Shown here: piece by piece, positions 1 to 10,931 of the stretch | Layout: each line of letters opens with the position of its first letter | Position numbering within the stretch: position 1 is the first letter of the stretch | NCBI RefSeq assembly: GCF_002105155.1 | Contig: NW_019028980.1 | Location: 1,054,001 to 1,118,000, forward strand | Direction: 5' to 3' | Source of the DNA: Lobosporangium transversale | Taxonomy: Eukaryota; Mortierellomycota; Mortierellomycetes; Mortierellales; Mortierellaceae | DNA length: 64,000 nt | The notes under the pieces: generated by a model | What the model was told of the DNA's origin: nothing | The model's database searches: none | The model's input: only the letters and a program-made list of their open reading frames with translations | Made by a program: the position numbers and the translations under genes

Positions 1-2166
1 TAGGCGTTCAATCTCCGGAGCAACAGCGACTCTCGACAGATCAGCCTCAGAACGAATCGCCCAATCATCACCATCATCATAGCAGTAGCAACAATAGCAG
101 TGGTAGTAATGCCAACCGTGGCAACTCAAATTCAGTTGCTAGCGTATTTACGCCAGGAAGATGTGTACCTGTCCTCGTGTTTGTGATCGAGCGAGTTCCT
201 GTTGTGGTACCATGGTTTGATTCTGGAGCCACTGAAAGCCAGATTGTTGAGGTAAATATATATATATGGCTCTTTGTTACTTTATTTGTATACGAATCTA
301 ACAGCACGCTTCTCTCTTTTCTTATGATATTACTATAGCAATTAAGACAACACGTACTCAAAAAATCAGTCGACGCATTGCAGACAAGATTAAGATACGT
401 CTTCAGAGCATGCAAATTGATCCAGAGTCTCGACGCTCCGGCTGGAGTATTTGACGCGTGAGTGAGGGATCCCTAAGAGAAGGAAACAGAAGGAGTGATG
501 ATGACTATTACTGCTACCGCTATCGTTATTATTGCTAAGTCTTTTTTTTTTTTTTTTTTTTTTTTTTCGCACCAGTCGACAGCTTTTTGTGCTACCAGGC
601 CCATCATCCACGCCATTTGTTCATGTCATCCCATACTTTACAGGACAACTAAATCTACTACAAACGGACTACGCACTATCATCACCAGCAACAACATTGA
701 CAACTTCCATGCACAGTAGCAACGACGTGAATGGTGGAGATGCTGTACTAGATCCGGCGGAAGAAGTGCTGTTAAGGCAAAAGATTAAGTCTGCACCAAA
801 CAAGAAACATGGAGGAGGAGGAAGTCAAGGTTCAAAAGGCCAATTTTCAAGGAATAGTCAACGGGAGAAGACAGCGCATGTAGGAGCGACTTTGCTATCG
901 TCACAAGCAACCATTGATAAAAAGACGCAGTTCAACAATACCTTTAACTTGTTTGGTATACCAGCACTACGAGATGTTTATGATGCAGCAGTGCATATAA
1001 GAGATAACTCACTTGCTGCAGGAACTAGTCGAGAAGATACCGCCGTCGTTACTTCAACAACACCGAGTGTGTCACTAGGTTCATTATATTTGGATTATTC
1101 AGAACCGTTGTTGAAGCAATTCGTGTATGGATGGCTCAAGAACCTTTCCACAACTGGTGGATATGGCAACGCTGTCGGAAAGCGAAACGTTGGAAATGTC
1201 GATGTATGTTTTGTTTTTTTTATGATGTTACTGTTGTGGTTATTGATTTCACAATGTTAAAAAAAAAGTCTTGGCGTTTCTCCAGTTTTTCCTGTTACCA
1301 ATGACCAATGAGAAGATATCTAGCTAAGACAGGCCTTGCATATGCTAACTTTCTCCCCATTTGCTCTCCTTCTCCCTTTTTTCCTTACAGTTACCCACAT
1401 TGAAACAGTGGCTGGCAGGGAGCTTAGGCGTTTGTGAAGCGCTTGGTATGGGCTCCTTTGCATCGCCTATCATCATGCGGGACCAGACCGATATGACGGG
1501 ATCGACAGATGATACTGATTCTGGCGTTGTTGATCAAAGTCAAGCATCGGGAGAAGACCAACCATTGAATACCAAATTGTCAAAGTCAAGCGCTAACTTA
1601 GGTTCAGGAGGAGGACGACGTTCTGGCGGTAAAAGATACTCGCAGCGATGTGTCAACATGGTACAAAAGAAAATCCAGGATTATGTTCTTACGGATGAGG
1701 TGATGGAAGAACTGTAAGTCATGGATTAAGTTTTCTTTTTTTTTTTTTTTTTATTATTATTTATTTTTTTTAACATTTTGGGAAAATCACTTTATGAAGG
1801 TATGGTTCAAAGATAGATGGGATAGCAACAACATCATCAGCTTCCACATCGACTAGAGCTCATTCCGAGAGGTACCATCAACTGAAGGTAAGGGAAATAC
1901 ACGTTACGCAATGTAACACATGCTCCGACTCAGAAGTTGCGGGAACTAAGCCCTGATTATCAAGACATGACATGAGAGGAGACGAATAAAAAAAATACCT
2001 CACTTCTGACAGCTGTCAACCGGAGGGGTACACACATGTTTTTTTGCGAAGCAATCATTTTTTTCTTTCAAACTGAATGTTATGATATAACAAACATTCA
2101 AACCTTGTAATATTCTAGGCTGACCAAGCAACCAAGCTATTCCAGTCCTTGGCACATCGACGATGA
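1..2166 (+). pseudogene. SMG8: SMG8-like nonsense-mediated decay factor, 5' partial and truncated
   Basis: SMG8 binds SMG9 and the SMG1 kinase and restrains UPF1 phosphorylation in nonsense-mediated mRNA decay. Exons, phase-consistent: 3-251, 339-457, 576-1203, 1391-1713, 1800-1887 and 2119-2166; the 5' end lies outside the window. Family features seen are a His/Ser/Asn-rich lead-in, a hydrophobic strand VPVLVFVIERVP, the QLFVLPGPSSTPFVHVIP block at 576-630, and the pair FVYGWLKN...GNAVGKR followed by LPTLKQWL across the 1203/1391 junction, which parallel the G-like domain of animal SMG8. Translation stops at TGA 2164-2166, inside the block that in the family reads ARGPA. The same frame stays open afterwards to about 2325 and includes a DDCKR segment that would fit the family. 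The conserved Cys-rich C-terminal region is not found before the next gene. Identity is fairly sure; whether this is a pseudogene or a short functional form is not. Confidence 0.72.
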
Positions 2167-2945
2167 AGGGGATTGGCTCATCAACAACAAGGATATTTTG
2201 ATGACTGTAAAAGAACCATAGTGTTTCCACTATTTTTTCATTTAGTCAATACACTCCATGCCTCTTTTGCTACTAAGGAACTTGGATGGATCTAGTTACG
2301 GTTATCCAAGATAAGATACTTCGTAGTCAAGACTGGAGGATGAAAGCAAGGCAAAAAAAAAAAAAGTTTCCGAGCCAAGAGAATTATTAAGAAGAGCGTT
2401 GACAATCGCAGCACAGGATGACGTTGGTATTGGTATTATGTTTCTGTTATGTGCCGCGCAAGCATCTTATCTTTTATCATGACTGACATGCCAAGCGGGA
2501 TTTGACTGGTTTTTTGTCAAGGTGAAAATTTTAATAAAAAAAATCGAAATATTCACCAGCCAATCATTTCTGCGAATAACAAATCGATCCCAAAAAGGAA
2601 AATCACGGGCCATTTGGATGCTTGGCATCGCAGTGCCAAGAAACGATGAATATAAAAAGGTTCCTCTCAACCTTTAGACCAACTTCACTTCTTCCCCCCG
2701 CTTTCTTTTATTCTTTGTCTCTTTTCTCTTTTCTCTCTTCTCTTTTCTCTCTTCCCTCTCGTTTCAAATTAAAAACGCACGCACCACCATCTTCTCCACA
2801 CAAACACAACCCTCTTACAACGTCATCTTTCCCATATTTTCACCCCTATTCACACAGCCACTTCAGCTACATTTCACACCGAGGATAAAACATTACACCC
2901 CTGCACAGTGCAAACAAAAAAAAAAATCTCATCCAACATACAGCC
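2167..2945. other. spacer and promoter of the PB1/UBA gene
   Basis: No independent gene seen. Up to about 2325 the frame of the SMG8-like gene stays open past its stop. A TATA-like box (tataaaaagg) lies at about 2651-2660, followed by a strongly CT-rich leader at 2690-2790, typical of fungal promoters for the gene starting at 2946. A short frame at 2380-2480 could be coding but has no recognisable match. Confidence 0.5.
2650..2661 (+). promoter_or_regulatory. TATA-like box before the PB1/UBA gene
   Basis: tataaaaagg lies about 290 bases upstream of the ATG at 2946 and just before a long pyrimidine-rich stretch, which would form the transcript leader. Function is inferred from position and composition only. 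Confidence 0.45.
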
Positions 2946-5900
2946 ATGTCTGACTCCTCTAATCTTAGCTCCTGCAAGGTCAACTTCAACGGTGCATTTC
3001 GCCGATTCCTCATTTCCCGTCCTGCCAAATGGTCCAACTTTGAAGACAAGGTATGATATTGTTTCTTTAATATTATGCATGTGATGAATTATTTTTTACT
3101 CTTCTTCCTTTGTGTTACTTCAACTATAATCAATGTCAGGCTAAAATGAATATGCATCTCAAATGTCTTGTACTAACGCATTGACTAAAAAAACTTCTCC
3201 TCACATGCTCCCTTATGACATTAGCTTCGCGATATCTACAGTCTTCCTGCAGAGACACTGCTAAATGTTCAGTACACAGACGAGGAAGGAGATATTATTT
3301 TGCTCAACACCGACAGCGAGCTTGAGGACGTGCTTGCGATGCATAACCTCTTCAGCCAAGTGGCTCCTGTTAGATTTGATATCTCTCTTCGCCCCAGCAC
3401 CTTTGCTTCGACTACCCGTGCTAGCTCGGTCGCTAGTGAGGTAGAGCCCGAACGCTCCGTCACCATCGTTTCTGAACGTGAGGACACTCCTTTTCAGCAG
3501 CAACGTCAATTCAACCACCCCCAGGAAAACAACGCTCTCGCTGCTTCTGATAACGCTAGTGATGATGGTTCTCTGATTAACTTTGAGGACGCTCTCGAAG
3601 ACGACGCTACTACTGCTGCCGTTAGCGTCCACCACGCTGCAGTCACCGTCGTCAATCACGATACTAACTACCTTAACGAGGACTTGGAGGCGACAGCTCT
3701 TCGTCAGGAGCAAGAGATGGCTGAGGCACTTAAACTGGATGTCCCTGTCTTTTCTAGCTCGATCATCAGCAGCATCAACACCAACATCACTCCTGCTACT
3801 TTGAGCCATGACCATGTTAGTGAGAATGACATGGGTGCTGAGGTCACTGTCTCCAAGCATTCTTCTAAGCCCTCTAGTCCAGTCATCCCCGTGGTCGAAT
3901 TTGAAGCTCTTCATATGGAGAATGGCCCGGAAGTAATGGACTCAATCATTGCCTCTGCTATAGAACAACACGCCCAGGATATGGCTAATTCAACCCAGAG
4001 CAATAGCGAAGCCCATGAGGCAACACAGATTGACCCAGCTGAGCCAGAGGTATTGGCTACTGAAGAAGAGCCTAGACCCGCCAACACATCATCTCCTTCG
4101 ACTTCGGCTCCATTAAATGACCGTGCTTTGATTGAGCAATTCCAAATGTTGATTCAAGAGTTCCAGCATGTCATCCAGAACAATCCCCAGTTAGTGGCAC
4201 TTGCTGGGAACATTATGAACAAGATTTTGACTAACGTTAAGGTCAATGTTGAATCATTTGCCAACTGTCTTCAAGATTTCGCCAACCAAGCTTCTGCCAA
4301 CGCTCATGAGGCTGCTGAGCAAGCGACTCGCAGCTGCCCCTTCACCTCTGGCGGAAGTGGAAGTGATAATCCTTTCCGAACGCACCCTTTCTTCACCGGT
4401 CGCCATAGGGGTCGTCGCTGTGGCATAGGAATGGGTTCCAGACCCCACTGTGATCGCAATAGTGACAATAACAATGAAAATACATCTTCTGCTGCTGCGA
4501 ACAAGGAGACTGAAGCTAAAGCTGAGACTTCTTCTTCCGCGAATCCCTTTGAAGACCCAATCACAGGAACACCTAATTCAGATCACTATCACCATCACTA
4601 CCCTCACCATGGCGAGCACTTTGGCCGAGGCGGTGGCCGCGGTAGTCGTGGCGGTTGCAGAGGCCGTCGTGGATTCTTTTTCCGCGGCGGAGACTGGGGT
4701 TTCGGGAACACAGCTCTAAGCATGCCTCCAGCGCCTCCAATGCCCCCAATGCCCCCAATGCCCCCAATGCCCCCTATGCCTCCAATGCATTCAATGCCTG
4801 GTATGTTTTCAGTACCCTCAATGCCATCCATGCCATCCATGCCAACCGCAGGCGCTTCTGATGAACCACATAATGCAAGCACCACCGTCCCGAACTCGAG
4901 GCCTTCTCCCTTTTCCAATGGGTTTCCATTCAACAATGGCAATCCTGGTTGCAAAAATTACATTTTCAAGTTCAAGGGCGGACGACCCAATCCAAGTGAT
5001 ACAGAGGCACAAAACAGCAACGCCTCGTGCTCTACTGCACCTAGATCTGAAAAGATGAAGCAAACTGAGGCCCCAGCCACTGCTGAGCAGCAACAGCCAA
5101 GCGGGGCCTCTTCCTCCGCTTCCGCGTCTGCCATGCCAGGCTCTTTCCCACAAATGACTGAGGTCGGTAGTGGCTGGACTTGGACAAGACTTTCGGAGGG
5201 TGACCATAACAATGGAGAGTCATCTTCGTCTAGTAGACCCAAGTATGGATGGGTCTGGAAGGGAGGCGACTCGGGTGAGAATCAAGAACCCACACCAATG
5301 TATGTTGCCTCAGATGAAGAAATGACTGAGACATGGGATGCAGACGCCGATGCCAACCAAGCAGATGGACCCTCTGAAGAGCGCGGAGGTTGGCCATTTG
5401 GAGGACGAGGAGGACAAGGAGGACGAGGACGAGGATTTTTTGGTTTTGGACCTTTCCGAAGCCATGACCGTGAAGGAGCGCTACCTCACATTCATCTAGG
5501 GCCCCAAGGTGCTGGTGACGATGAGCACCCTGTATCCCATCGCCATCATCCCCATCACCATCATTCTCATCGTCGCCGACATTCTGGAAGTAGATCTGGA
5601 GGAGAGGAGGGCGCAGAATCGAACGGAGAGGAGAGATTGAAGCGTCGTCAGACGTTCCATGAGCAACGCCATGCAATGATGCAAGCACGCAGAGATCACC
5701 TTCAAGAGCAGCGTCAAGCGATTTCTCAACAGCGTGAGGCATTAGAGCAACACCGGGAAGCAATGATGAGGCACCGTCGTGCACAAGAGGAGCTCCGAAG
5801 TGCACAAGAAGAGTTGAAAAAAACTCAGGAACAGGATAGCAGAGCTGCCAGACTGGGAGGAATTCTGGATCGTTCTCGAAACGGCGGAGGCTCCTCATCA

Positions 5901-6188
5901 GTGGACGCGCAACAGCAACAACCAATGGGTGGAGGAAATCTAGCTAGTATTTGGCCTATAGGGGCGCAAACTACTACAGCCACAACGGTTGGAGAATCTC
6001 CCGCTATGTCAGAGGGGTTGAATAATGATGTTACGATGGCGGACCCCCAGAATAATTTTCAAGAGCAGATCCAGACTTTAGTTAGCATGGGTTTTGCAGA
6101 TAATCAGGAGTTACGAACTGTGGTGCGTAACTTTGGAGGCGAGATCGAAGTCGTAGTTGACTATTTGATCACACACAATAGCCAATAA
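2946..6188 (+). CDS. PB1- and UBA-domain protein, candidate ubiquitin-binding autophagy receptor
   Basis: Two exons, 2946-3050 and 3225-6188, give 1022 aa. Residues about 10-87 form a PB1 domain (KVNFNGAFRRFLIS, then YTDEEGDIILLNTDSELEDVL with the acidic OPCA-like patch). Residues about 980-1020 form a UBA domain (LVSMGF start). Between them lie a disordered acidic/Ser region, Gly/Arg-rich stretches, a run of Met-Pro-Pro repeats near 535-560, His-rich patches, and a long charged helix at about 839-915, probably a coiled coil. WTRL at residues 688-691 fits the WxxL core of an Atg8-interacting motif. PB1 plus UBA is the frame of p62/NBR1 selective-autophagy receptors, but I see neither a ZZ zinc finger nor an FW domain. 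Receptor function is inferred; PB1 self-association and ubiquitin binding are the family expectations. Confidence 0.82.
4722..4850 (+). repeat. in-frame Met-Pro-Pro minisatellite
   Basis: Tandem 9-base units of the type ccaatgccc encode repeated MPP and then looser MPS/MHS units within the PB1/UBA protein. The repeat keeps the reading frame. Copy number is likely to vary between strains. Confidence 0.8.
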
Positions 6189-6988
6189 GGAACCTTTCAT
6201 GTTAATGATTTATGAACAATGAGCAGTATACGGTAGCTTTTTTTTTGAAATACTTCTTCAGACAATCATCATTTCATCATTAGCGTTAAATAGCAACATT
6301 CCAATAAATAAAAAGGAAATTTGAAAATGCATTGATGTGTAAGCGATTCGACAGGTTTCACAAAAATTCCCACGAGCGTGCGTCAGGAAGTTAAAAAATT
6401 TCGATGTGATTGACAAAGATTGTATATATATATAAAAATAAATATATTCGTACATGGATGTACCCATGAAGAGCAATTGAACAAATGGCAGACAATGCAC
6501 TACAAACACCACAAATTGCAAAAAATAAAATAAAAAAAGGTTCCGTGTTCTGCCCTATATTTTATCCTGCACTTTCCGAATCAATTGAGGAACTGAGGAA
6601 TTGATCGGAGAAGGGTTGACACGACCTTCAGACAAAGTGAGTGACTAACTTTCGTTTCTGTCATCATCCATACACTGCGTTACGCCTCTTCTCACTCACA
6701 TGTTATATTGTAGAAACATATCGTCCTTTTTTTTTTTTTTTTTTTTTTTTTTCATGCAAACCTGGGCTTGGGCTCATGTTGCGTTGTACGATAAGGGACA
6801 TTTCTAGCGCCACCCCTCTCTCCCTATTCCAAGGGTTGGATAAAGGTGGATATGCGGCGTCTGTTTATGTATATATATCAAATATTGGTAACTTTTTTTT
6901 TTTTTTTTTTTTTCCTCATTCTTTTTCATTCTTCATTTGCATTACCTTCCACTCTTATTTATTTCACCCCCTCAAAAAAATTTAAAGA
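6189..6988. other. spacer between the PB1/UBA and GNAT genes
   Basis: Holds the 3' end of the PB1/UBA gene (aataaa-like motif near 6304), a short TA repeat near 6422-6436, two poly(T) runs (6728-6752 and about 6893-6913) and the CT-rich leader of the next gene. Small frames over the poly(T) runs are low-complexity artefacts. No gene seen. Confidence 0.5.
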
Positions 6989-8149
6989 ATGTCCAATAGC
7001 ACGGCTGCAAGAGCCGAGATCAAGTCCAAGGACGGACGTCATTTCGTCTTTGATCGATGCACTCATCAACAGGCCGTCGATACCTTTTATGGATGGTCCC
7101 GTCAAGAACAATGGAACCCCGGTGCCAAGGGTGAGGAGATCAGGCATGTCTTTTACCGTGCAGATCCTCAAGGATTCTTCTTTGGGAAGCTCACGTCGAA
7201 ACCAAGACCAAAAAGAGACTCGGATTCTTCATCTGATTCTTCATCCGACTCCGACTCTCAGAACACCGATCCATCATCTCATTCTTCCTCGGTAGCTGAC
7301 GACAATGATGGTGATGATGAGATCGTCTCGATTGTGAGCTCTGTCCGTTATGGAGACGATCAAGCTTGGATTGGGTACTATATTGTCTCACCTAAATACC
7401 GTGGCCAAGGATTAGGACTCGAAGGATTCCATAAAGCTCTTGAGCATGCAGGTCATGGATCGCATGTAGGGCTCGACGGTGTGATGGCTCAAGTGGAAAA
7501 TTACAAGAAGTCAGGATTTATCCACATTAGTTGGCAGAATGAACGTCGTCAAGGATTCGCCAAGGACTTGACTGAGAATCATGAACGCGACTTGGCCGAT
7601 CAAATCCGTCGAAGCGAAATTCCTGGCTTAGTGGACTTGTCGGATGATCAAGTCGATTTGGAGCAACTCTGCGAGTTGGAAGAGAAATACACAGGATTGA
7701 AACGCCCGCAGTTTGTGAAGGATTGGGTCAAGTTTCATACCAATCATGCAGACAAACATCGATTTGGGGCTGCGGTTTTGTCTACGGATCAAAAGAAGGA
7801 GAATGGAAAGCCTGTTGTGTTGGGATATGCCTGTTTACGTCCTGCAGAGACTTCCTACAGACTAGGGCCCTTGTATGCTGCCAATATCGAGGCTGCGAAA
7901 CAATTGTTGGTCAAGTTGGCTGTGGAAGTGGAGTTGGCAGATGCAGATCAACAGAAATCGTCAACTCTTCCTGATAGGCCACCTTTGCTTATTGCATTAG
8001 ATATGCCCAATTCGAACCAAGAAGCTGTCAAGTTCTTTGATGGTATTGGTTGGAAAGACACATTCCCATCCTTGAGGATGTGGAGGGGCAAAAGGCCTGA
8101 GCATGATGTCAATGGTGTCTTTGCTGTTTCTACCCTTGAGATGGGATAA
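6989..8149 (+). CDS. GNAT-family N-acetyltransferase
   Basis: Intronless, 386 aa. GNAT enzymes move an acetyl group from acetyl-CoA to an amine. The acetyl-CoA pyrophosphate-binding motif is at about residues 131-141 (PKYRGQGLGLEGF, matching R/Q-x-x-G-x-G/A), following a strand ending DDQAWIGYYIVS. A Ser/Asp-rich insert (about 75-107) splits the first domain. The second half (about 245-386: GAAVLSTDQ, GYACLRPA, PLYAANIEAAKQLL, MPNSNQEAVKFFDGIGW) looks like a second, degenerate GNAT-like domain, as in animal and fungal two-domain GNATs. No signal peptide or membrane segment, so probably cytosolic or nuclear. The substrate cannot be told. Tandem AATAAA-like signals follow at about 8190-8210. 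Confidence 0.8.
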   Translation: MSNSTAARAEIKSKDGRHFVFDRCTHQQAVDTFYGWSRQEQWNPGAKGEEIRHVFYRADPQGFFFGKLTSKPRPKRDSDSSSDSSSDSDSQNTDPSSHSSSVADDNDGDDEIVSIVSSVRYGDDQAWIGYYIVSPKYRGQGLGLEGFHKALEHAGHGSHVGLDGVMAQVENYKKSGFIHISWQNERRQGFAKDLTENHERDLADQIRRSEIPGLVDLSDDQVDLEQLCELEEKYTGLKRPQFVKDWVKFHTNHADKHRFGAAVLSTDQKKENGKPVVLGYACLRPAETSYRLGPLYAANIEAAKQLLVKLAVEVELADADQQKSSTLPDRPPLLIALDMPNSNQEAVKFFDGIGWKDTFPSLRMWRGKRPEHDVNGVFAVSTLEMG

Positions 8150-8485
8150 ATCCAGCTTTTATTTTTCAGTAGAATGGAATGTTTGAAATCAAAATAAATA
8201 AATAAAATGATGAATTATATACAAACAGCATAAGAGGGGTGATTCTGCTCGTCTAGTCAAATTGGATGTTCTCTTCATTAGTTTTTTTTTTTTTTTTTTT
8301 TTTGTTTTATTCTTATTGATCCTGTCTTTATTTCTTGAGATGGATACATGCTCTCTCTCCTTCTTCTCGCAGGAACGTTTATTCATTCTTCTCGATGCCA
8401 TAAATCTTGTTGTCAGCCATTGTCAGTGCCCATGTAGATTCTTCTGTTAGCACTAAAAAGTGAAAGAGGAATACAACGGATGAGT
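8150..8485. other. convergent 3' spacer
   Basis: 3' ends of the GNAT gene (+) and the unrecognised spliced gene (-) meet here. It holds tandem aataaa motifs near 8190 and a poly(T) run at 8281-8303. No gene seen. Confidence 0.5.
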
Positions 8486-9560
8486 CTATTTTTTTTTTTT
8501 GCGACCTTGTCTAGGTTGTTTAGGTTTTTTTCCTTTCTTTTTTTTACCTGTAACCTTCCGCACACTGTTATCATCTGTTTCTGCCGACACTGACAATAGT
8601 CCAGAGTTTCCCTGAGAATACCGCGATACAAGTTGTCCAACATCCTGCATGATCTTTTGAATTACTGTTGCTTGATCTTGACTGATAGGGCCTTTTGCCT
8701 ATGCAGCCCAGTAAAAAGGTAAAAAAAAAAAAAAAGTTGTGGAGAAGTTGAATAAATAAGAGAGCACAAAAAAAAGAGGACGCGTTACAACGTCAAAGGT
8801 CAATAAGTAGCATGTGAGCCAATCGAATGCATGTATTCCAGAATGCATAAGTGCAATGCACTTTCACGCAATGCAAAGTGATGAATTACATTCAAGAGTT
8901 GTCCTGAGGCCAGATCAGCAGAGAATGAAGCAACATGACCAGGGATAGTGGCCAATTCCTCAAAGACTGGATCCGGTGGTGATGTTGTCTAAGCAAAAAT
9001 GAGATATGGAAAATAATATTGGTCAGTAGAATTGTAAAAAAAAAAAAAAAAAAAAAACGAAAAGTCATGAATATAGCCAGATCGAGTTTATGAAAAAAAA
9101 GAATTGAAAGTACGCAGGTTGAGAAGCAATTGAAATGCTAAATGTTGACATGTATTTTCTTGTTGCTTTGTTTGAAGTAGTTCAGAGAAGAGTGTGCATG
9201 AGAATGAGCGTACCATTATAAATGTAAAAGGAAAAAGCGACGTGTGAAGTGATGTGTGAGTGTGTGAATAAAGAGAAAAAAAGGTTAAATGACTTACAAT
9301 GAATTGATTCTTTGTCAAACAAGAAAGTGGCAAACAGCTCTAGGAAAAAAAAAAAAACGAATTTGTGACTGAAATCGGTGTCACGTTTGTTCAAGCGCGT
9401 GTTTCTGCCTTTCTTTCGGTCGCACCAAGGGAAGATCCTTCCAAACTATAGACTGTCAAGCACCATTTTGTTTTACTACTTTCTGGGCAATTACACCATC
9501 CGAAGGATAACACAACTGACTTTACATGTGGCGATGGACATCTCCGGCCACTTGAGTATT
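8486..9560 (-). CDS. unrecognised spliced gene, 3' exons supported
   Basis: Two exons are well supported by splice sites and phase. The penultimate is 8988-8890 (acceptor cttag, donor gtaatt; reads TTSPPDPVFEELATIPGHV...). The last is 8698-8486 (acceptor catag; starts AKGPISQDQATVIQKIMQ and ends in a Lys/Gly/Arg-rich basic tail and a stop). They join in phase across a 191-base intron. Further exon-like pieces lie upstream at about 9342-9301 (LFATFLFDKESIH), 9200-9114 and 9545-9390, but I could not join them in one unbroken frame. The start and full product are therefore unknown. The Leu-rich helical upstream pieces and the basic tail suggest a helical, possibly nuclear protein. I do not recognise the family. 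Confidence 0.45.
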
Positions 9561-9599
9561 TGTTGATGTCCAAATGTATCTGATACTCTTTTACAGTAA

Positions 9600-9892
9600 T
9601 ACCATACCATATGCGATAACGAAACGAAAGAACGCCTTTTTTTGACTTATTTCTTAAAAAGGACCTATGCAGCATAGCCTCCTACATCTGTCGCTCAAAA
9701 AAAAAAATAGGTTGCAGCCTTACCGCATCAAGCTCATGACGTGTGTTGTAAAGGCAAAAGGCTGAATTTTTTATTTTGTTTTTTTAAGGAGGAAGACAAT
9801 ACCAACAAAGTCAATGATCCTACCATTGTGATCTTTAGCTTTTAGATGAAAGTATTTAGTGCCCTGCCACATTAATCGCGTCGATATATAAG
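9600..9892. other. spacer with the start of a duplicated unit
   Basis: No gene seen. From about 9860 the sequence is related to 11558 onward (shared gccac, taa.cgcgtc, ttgctgccatc.tgtctgc.aagct), marking the left edge of the tandem duplication described below. Confidence 0.5.
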
Positions 9893-9964
9893 ATGCTATT
9901 AGTTTTGCTGCCATCTTGTCTGCGAAGCTTACCTTACCTCTGCTCTTTTTTTAAATCCTTGGCA

Positions 9965-10360
9965 ATGAAAGCTAGTATCCCCGTTGCACTCGCTGCACTA
10001 GCAATCCTCTTCTTTCTCAAACTCGCTATCATCACATGTGTATTATGGAAGCGAAGATCAAAAGTGAATCATAACCAAGCCGGCGACGGTGGCATATCAT
10101 TACCAAATAACTATTGTCAGGCACAGATTGTGGAGCCATTTAAGCCCCTTCGGCCCCGACACCATCCTCGACCTCGACCGCAAGAGCTTGACTCAACCAC
10201 AAGCATGGACTTGCATGCAACAATAATATGTCTTACTGAAACAGAGTATCCTATGCATACATATCCGGGGCAGCCTTTCGAAGGGCCGTTGCTGCAGCCA
10301 GAGGCGACCCAGCCGTTGACCGTTGTCGTATCCAAGCCATTGCCTTCTATCCCATCCTAA
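9965..10360 (+). CDS. small single-pass membrane protein, unit A copy 1
   Basis: 131 aa from the ATG at 9965; an in-frame ATG at 9893 would add 24 hydrophobic residues. The later start is preferred because the matching ATG is kept in the decayed copy at 11665. Residues 3-28 (SIPVALAALAILFFLKLAII...) form one membrane helix, followed by a basic stop-transfer WKRRSK. The remaining about 95 residues are Pro-rich and presumably cytosolic, ending in SKPLPSIPS. No known domain. It sits in a duplicated two-gene unit with the PPxY protein that starts at 10932. Function unknown. Confidence 0.6.
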   Translation: MKASIPVALAALAILFFLKLAIITCVLWKRRSKVNHNQAGDGGISLPNNYCQAQIVEPFKPLRPRHHPRPRPQELDSTTSMDLHATIICLTETEYPMHTYPGQPFEGPLLQPEATQPLTVVVSKPLPSIPS

Positions 10361-10931
10361 TCGTCAGACCTATCTATCGCGCTCGAAGTGAAGGAATATT
10401 TTGGCAAAGCTTAATATTTTAACTCTCCTTATAAGAAGCTCCATAAGAACTCCACCCTTTTTAAATATCAGTTTGTTGGCTCTGATTTGAGAACGGAGAA
10501 AGCTTTGCAATTGTCCGGCGCGACTAGACACTTTCTCTATTCGAAACGAGCTGGCCCCAAGTCGGTTCTCATTTGGAGAGTTGACTGATTCATCAACGTT
10601 GTGTGTAGCCAGATAATCAGTATAAACTTTTTTCCTGGAAATAAAAAAGAATGGATCAGTTTTGGCACCTCGCCCCATTTCCTCAACCATAATTTGCCCA
10701 TTCTCCCGTTTACTTTTATGGAATCTTCGAGTCAAGCGCTCTGATGTAGTACGTGCATTTTTAAAGCTGTCGACTTTTCCATTAATTATAAATCATATAA
10801 ATACGGCCATAATTCTCTCGGAAATCAGGCATATCTCCTACCATCCATCAAATATACATATTCCACCAACAAGTTATTCCTCAGATTTCCCCTCCCCCCT
10901 TCCTTTCTCATCTTTTATATAAACTTTGACC
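10361..10931. other. spacer and promoter of gene B
   Basis: No gene seen. The part from about 10650 is related to 12110-12610, upstream of B'. A catataaata box lies at about 10794-10804, roughly 135 bases before the ATG, followed by a CT-rich leader. Confidence 0.5.

Noticed and set aside
495-719. Frame across the poly(T) run near the SMG8 intron
   Set aside because: Phe run from poly(T); the SMG8 exon begins at 576 in a different, family-matching frame.
3261-3914. Long minus-strand frame (217 codons) opposite the PB1/UBA gene
   Set aside because: Mirror of a biased coding frame; no start context, splice sites or family content. Same for minus frames at 4818-5207 and 5230-5925.
6641-7295. 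Plus frames over poly(T) before the GNAT gene
   Set aside because: Low-complexity leader sequence and out of frame with the acetyltransferase.
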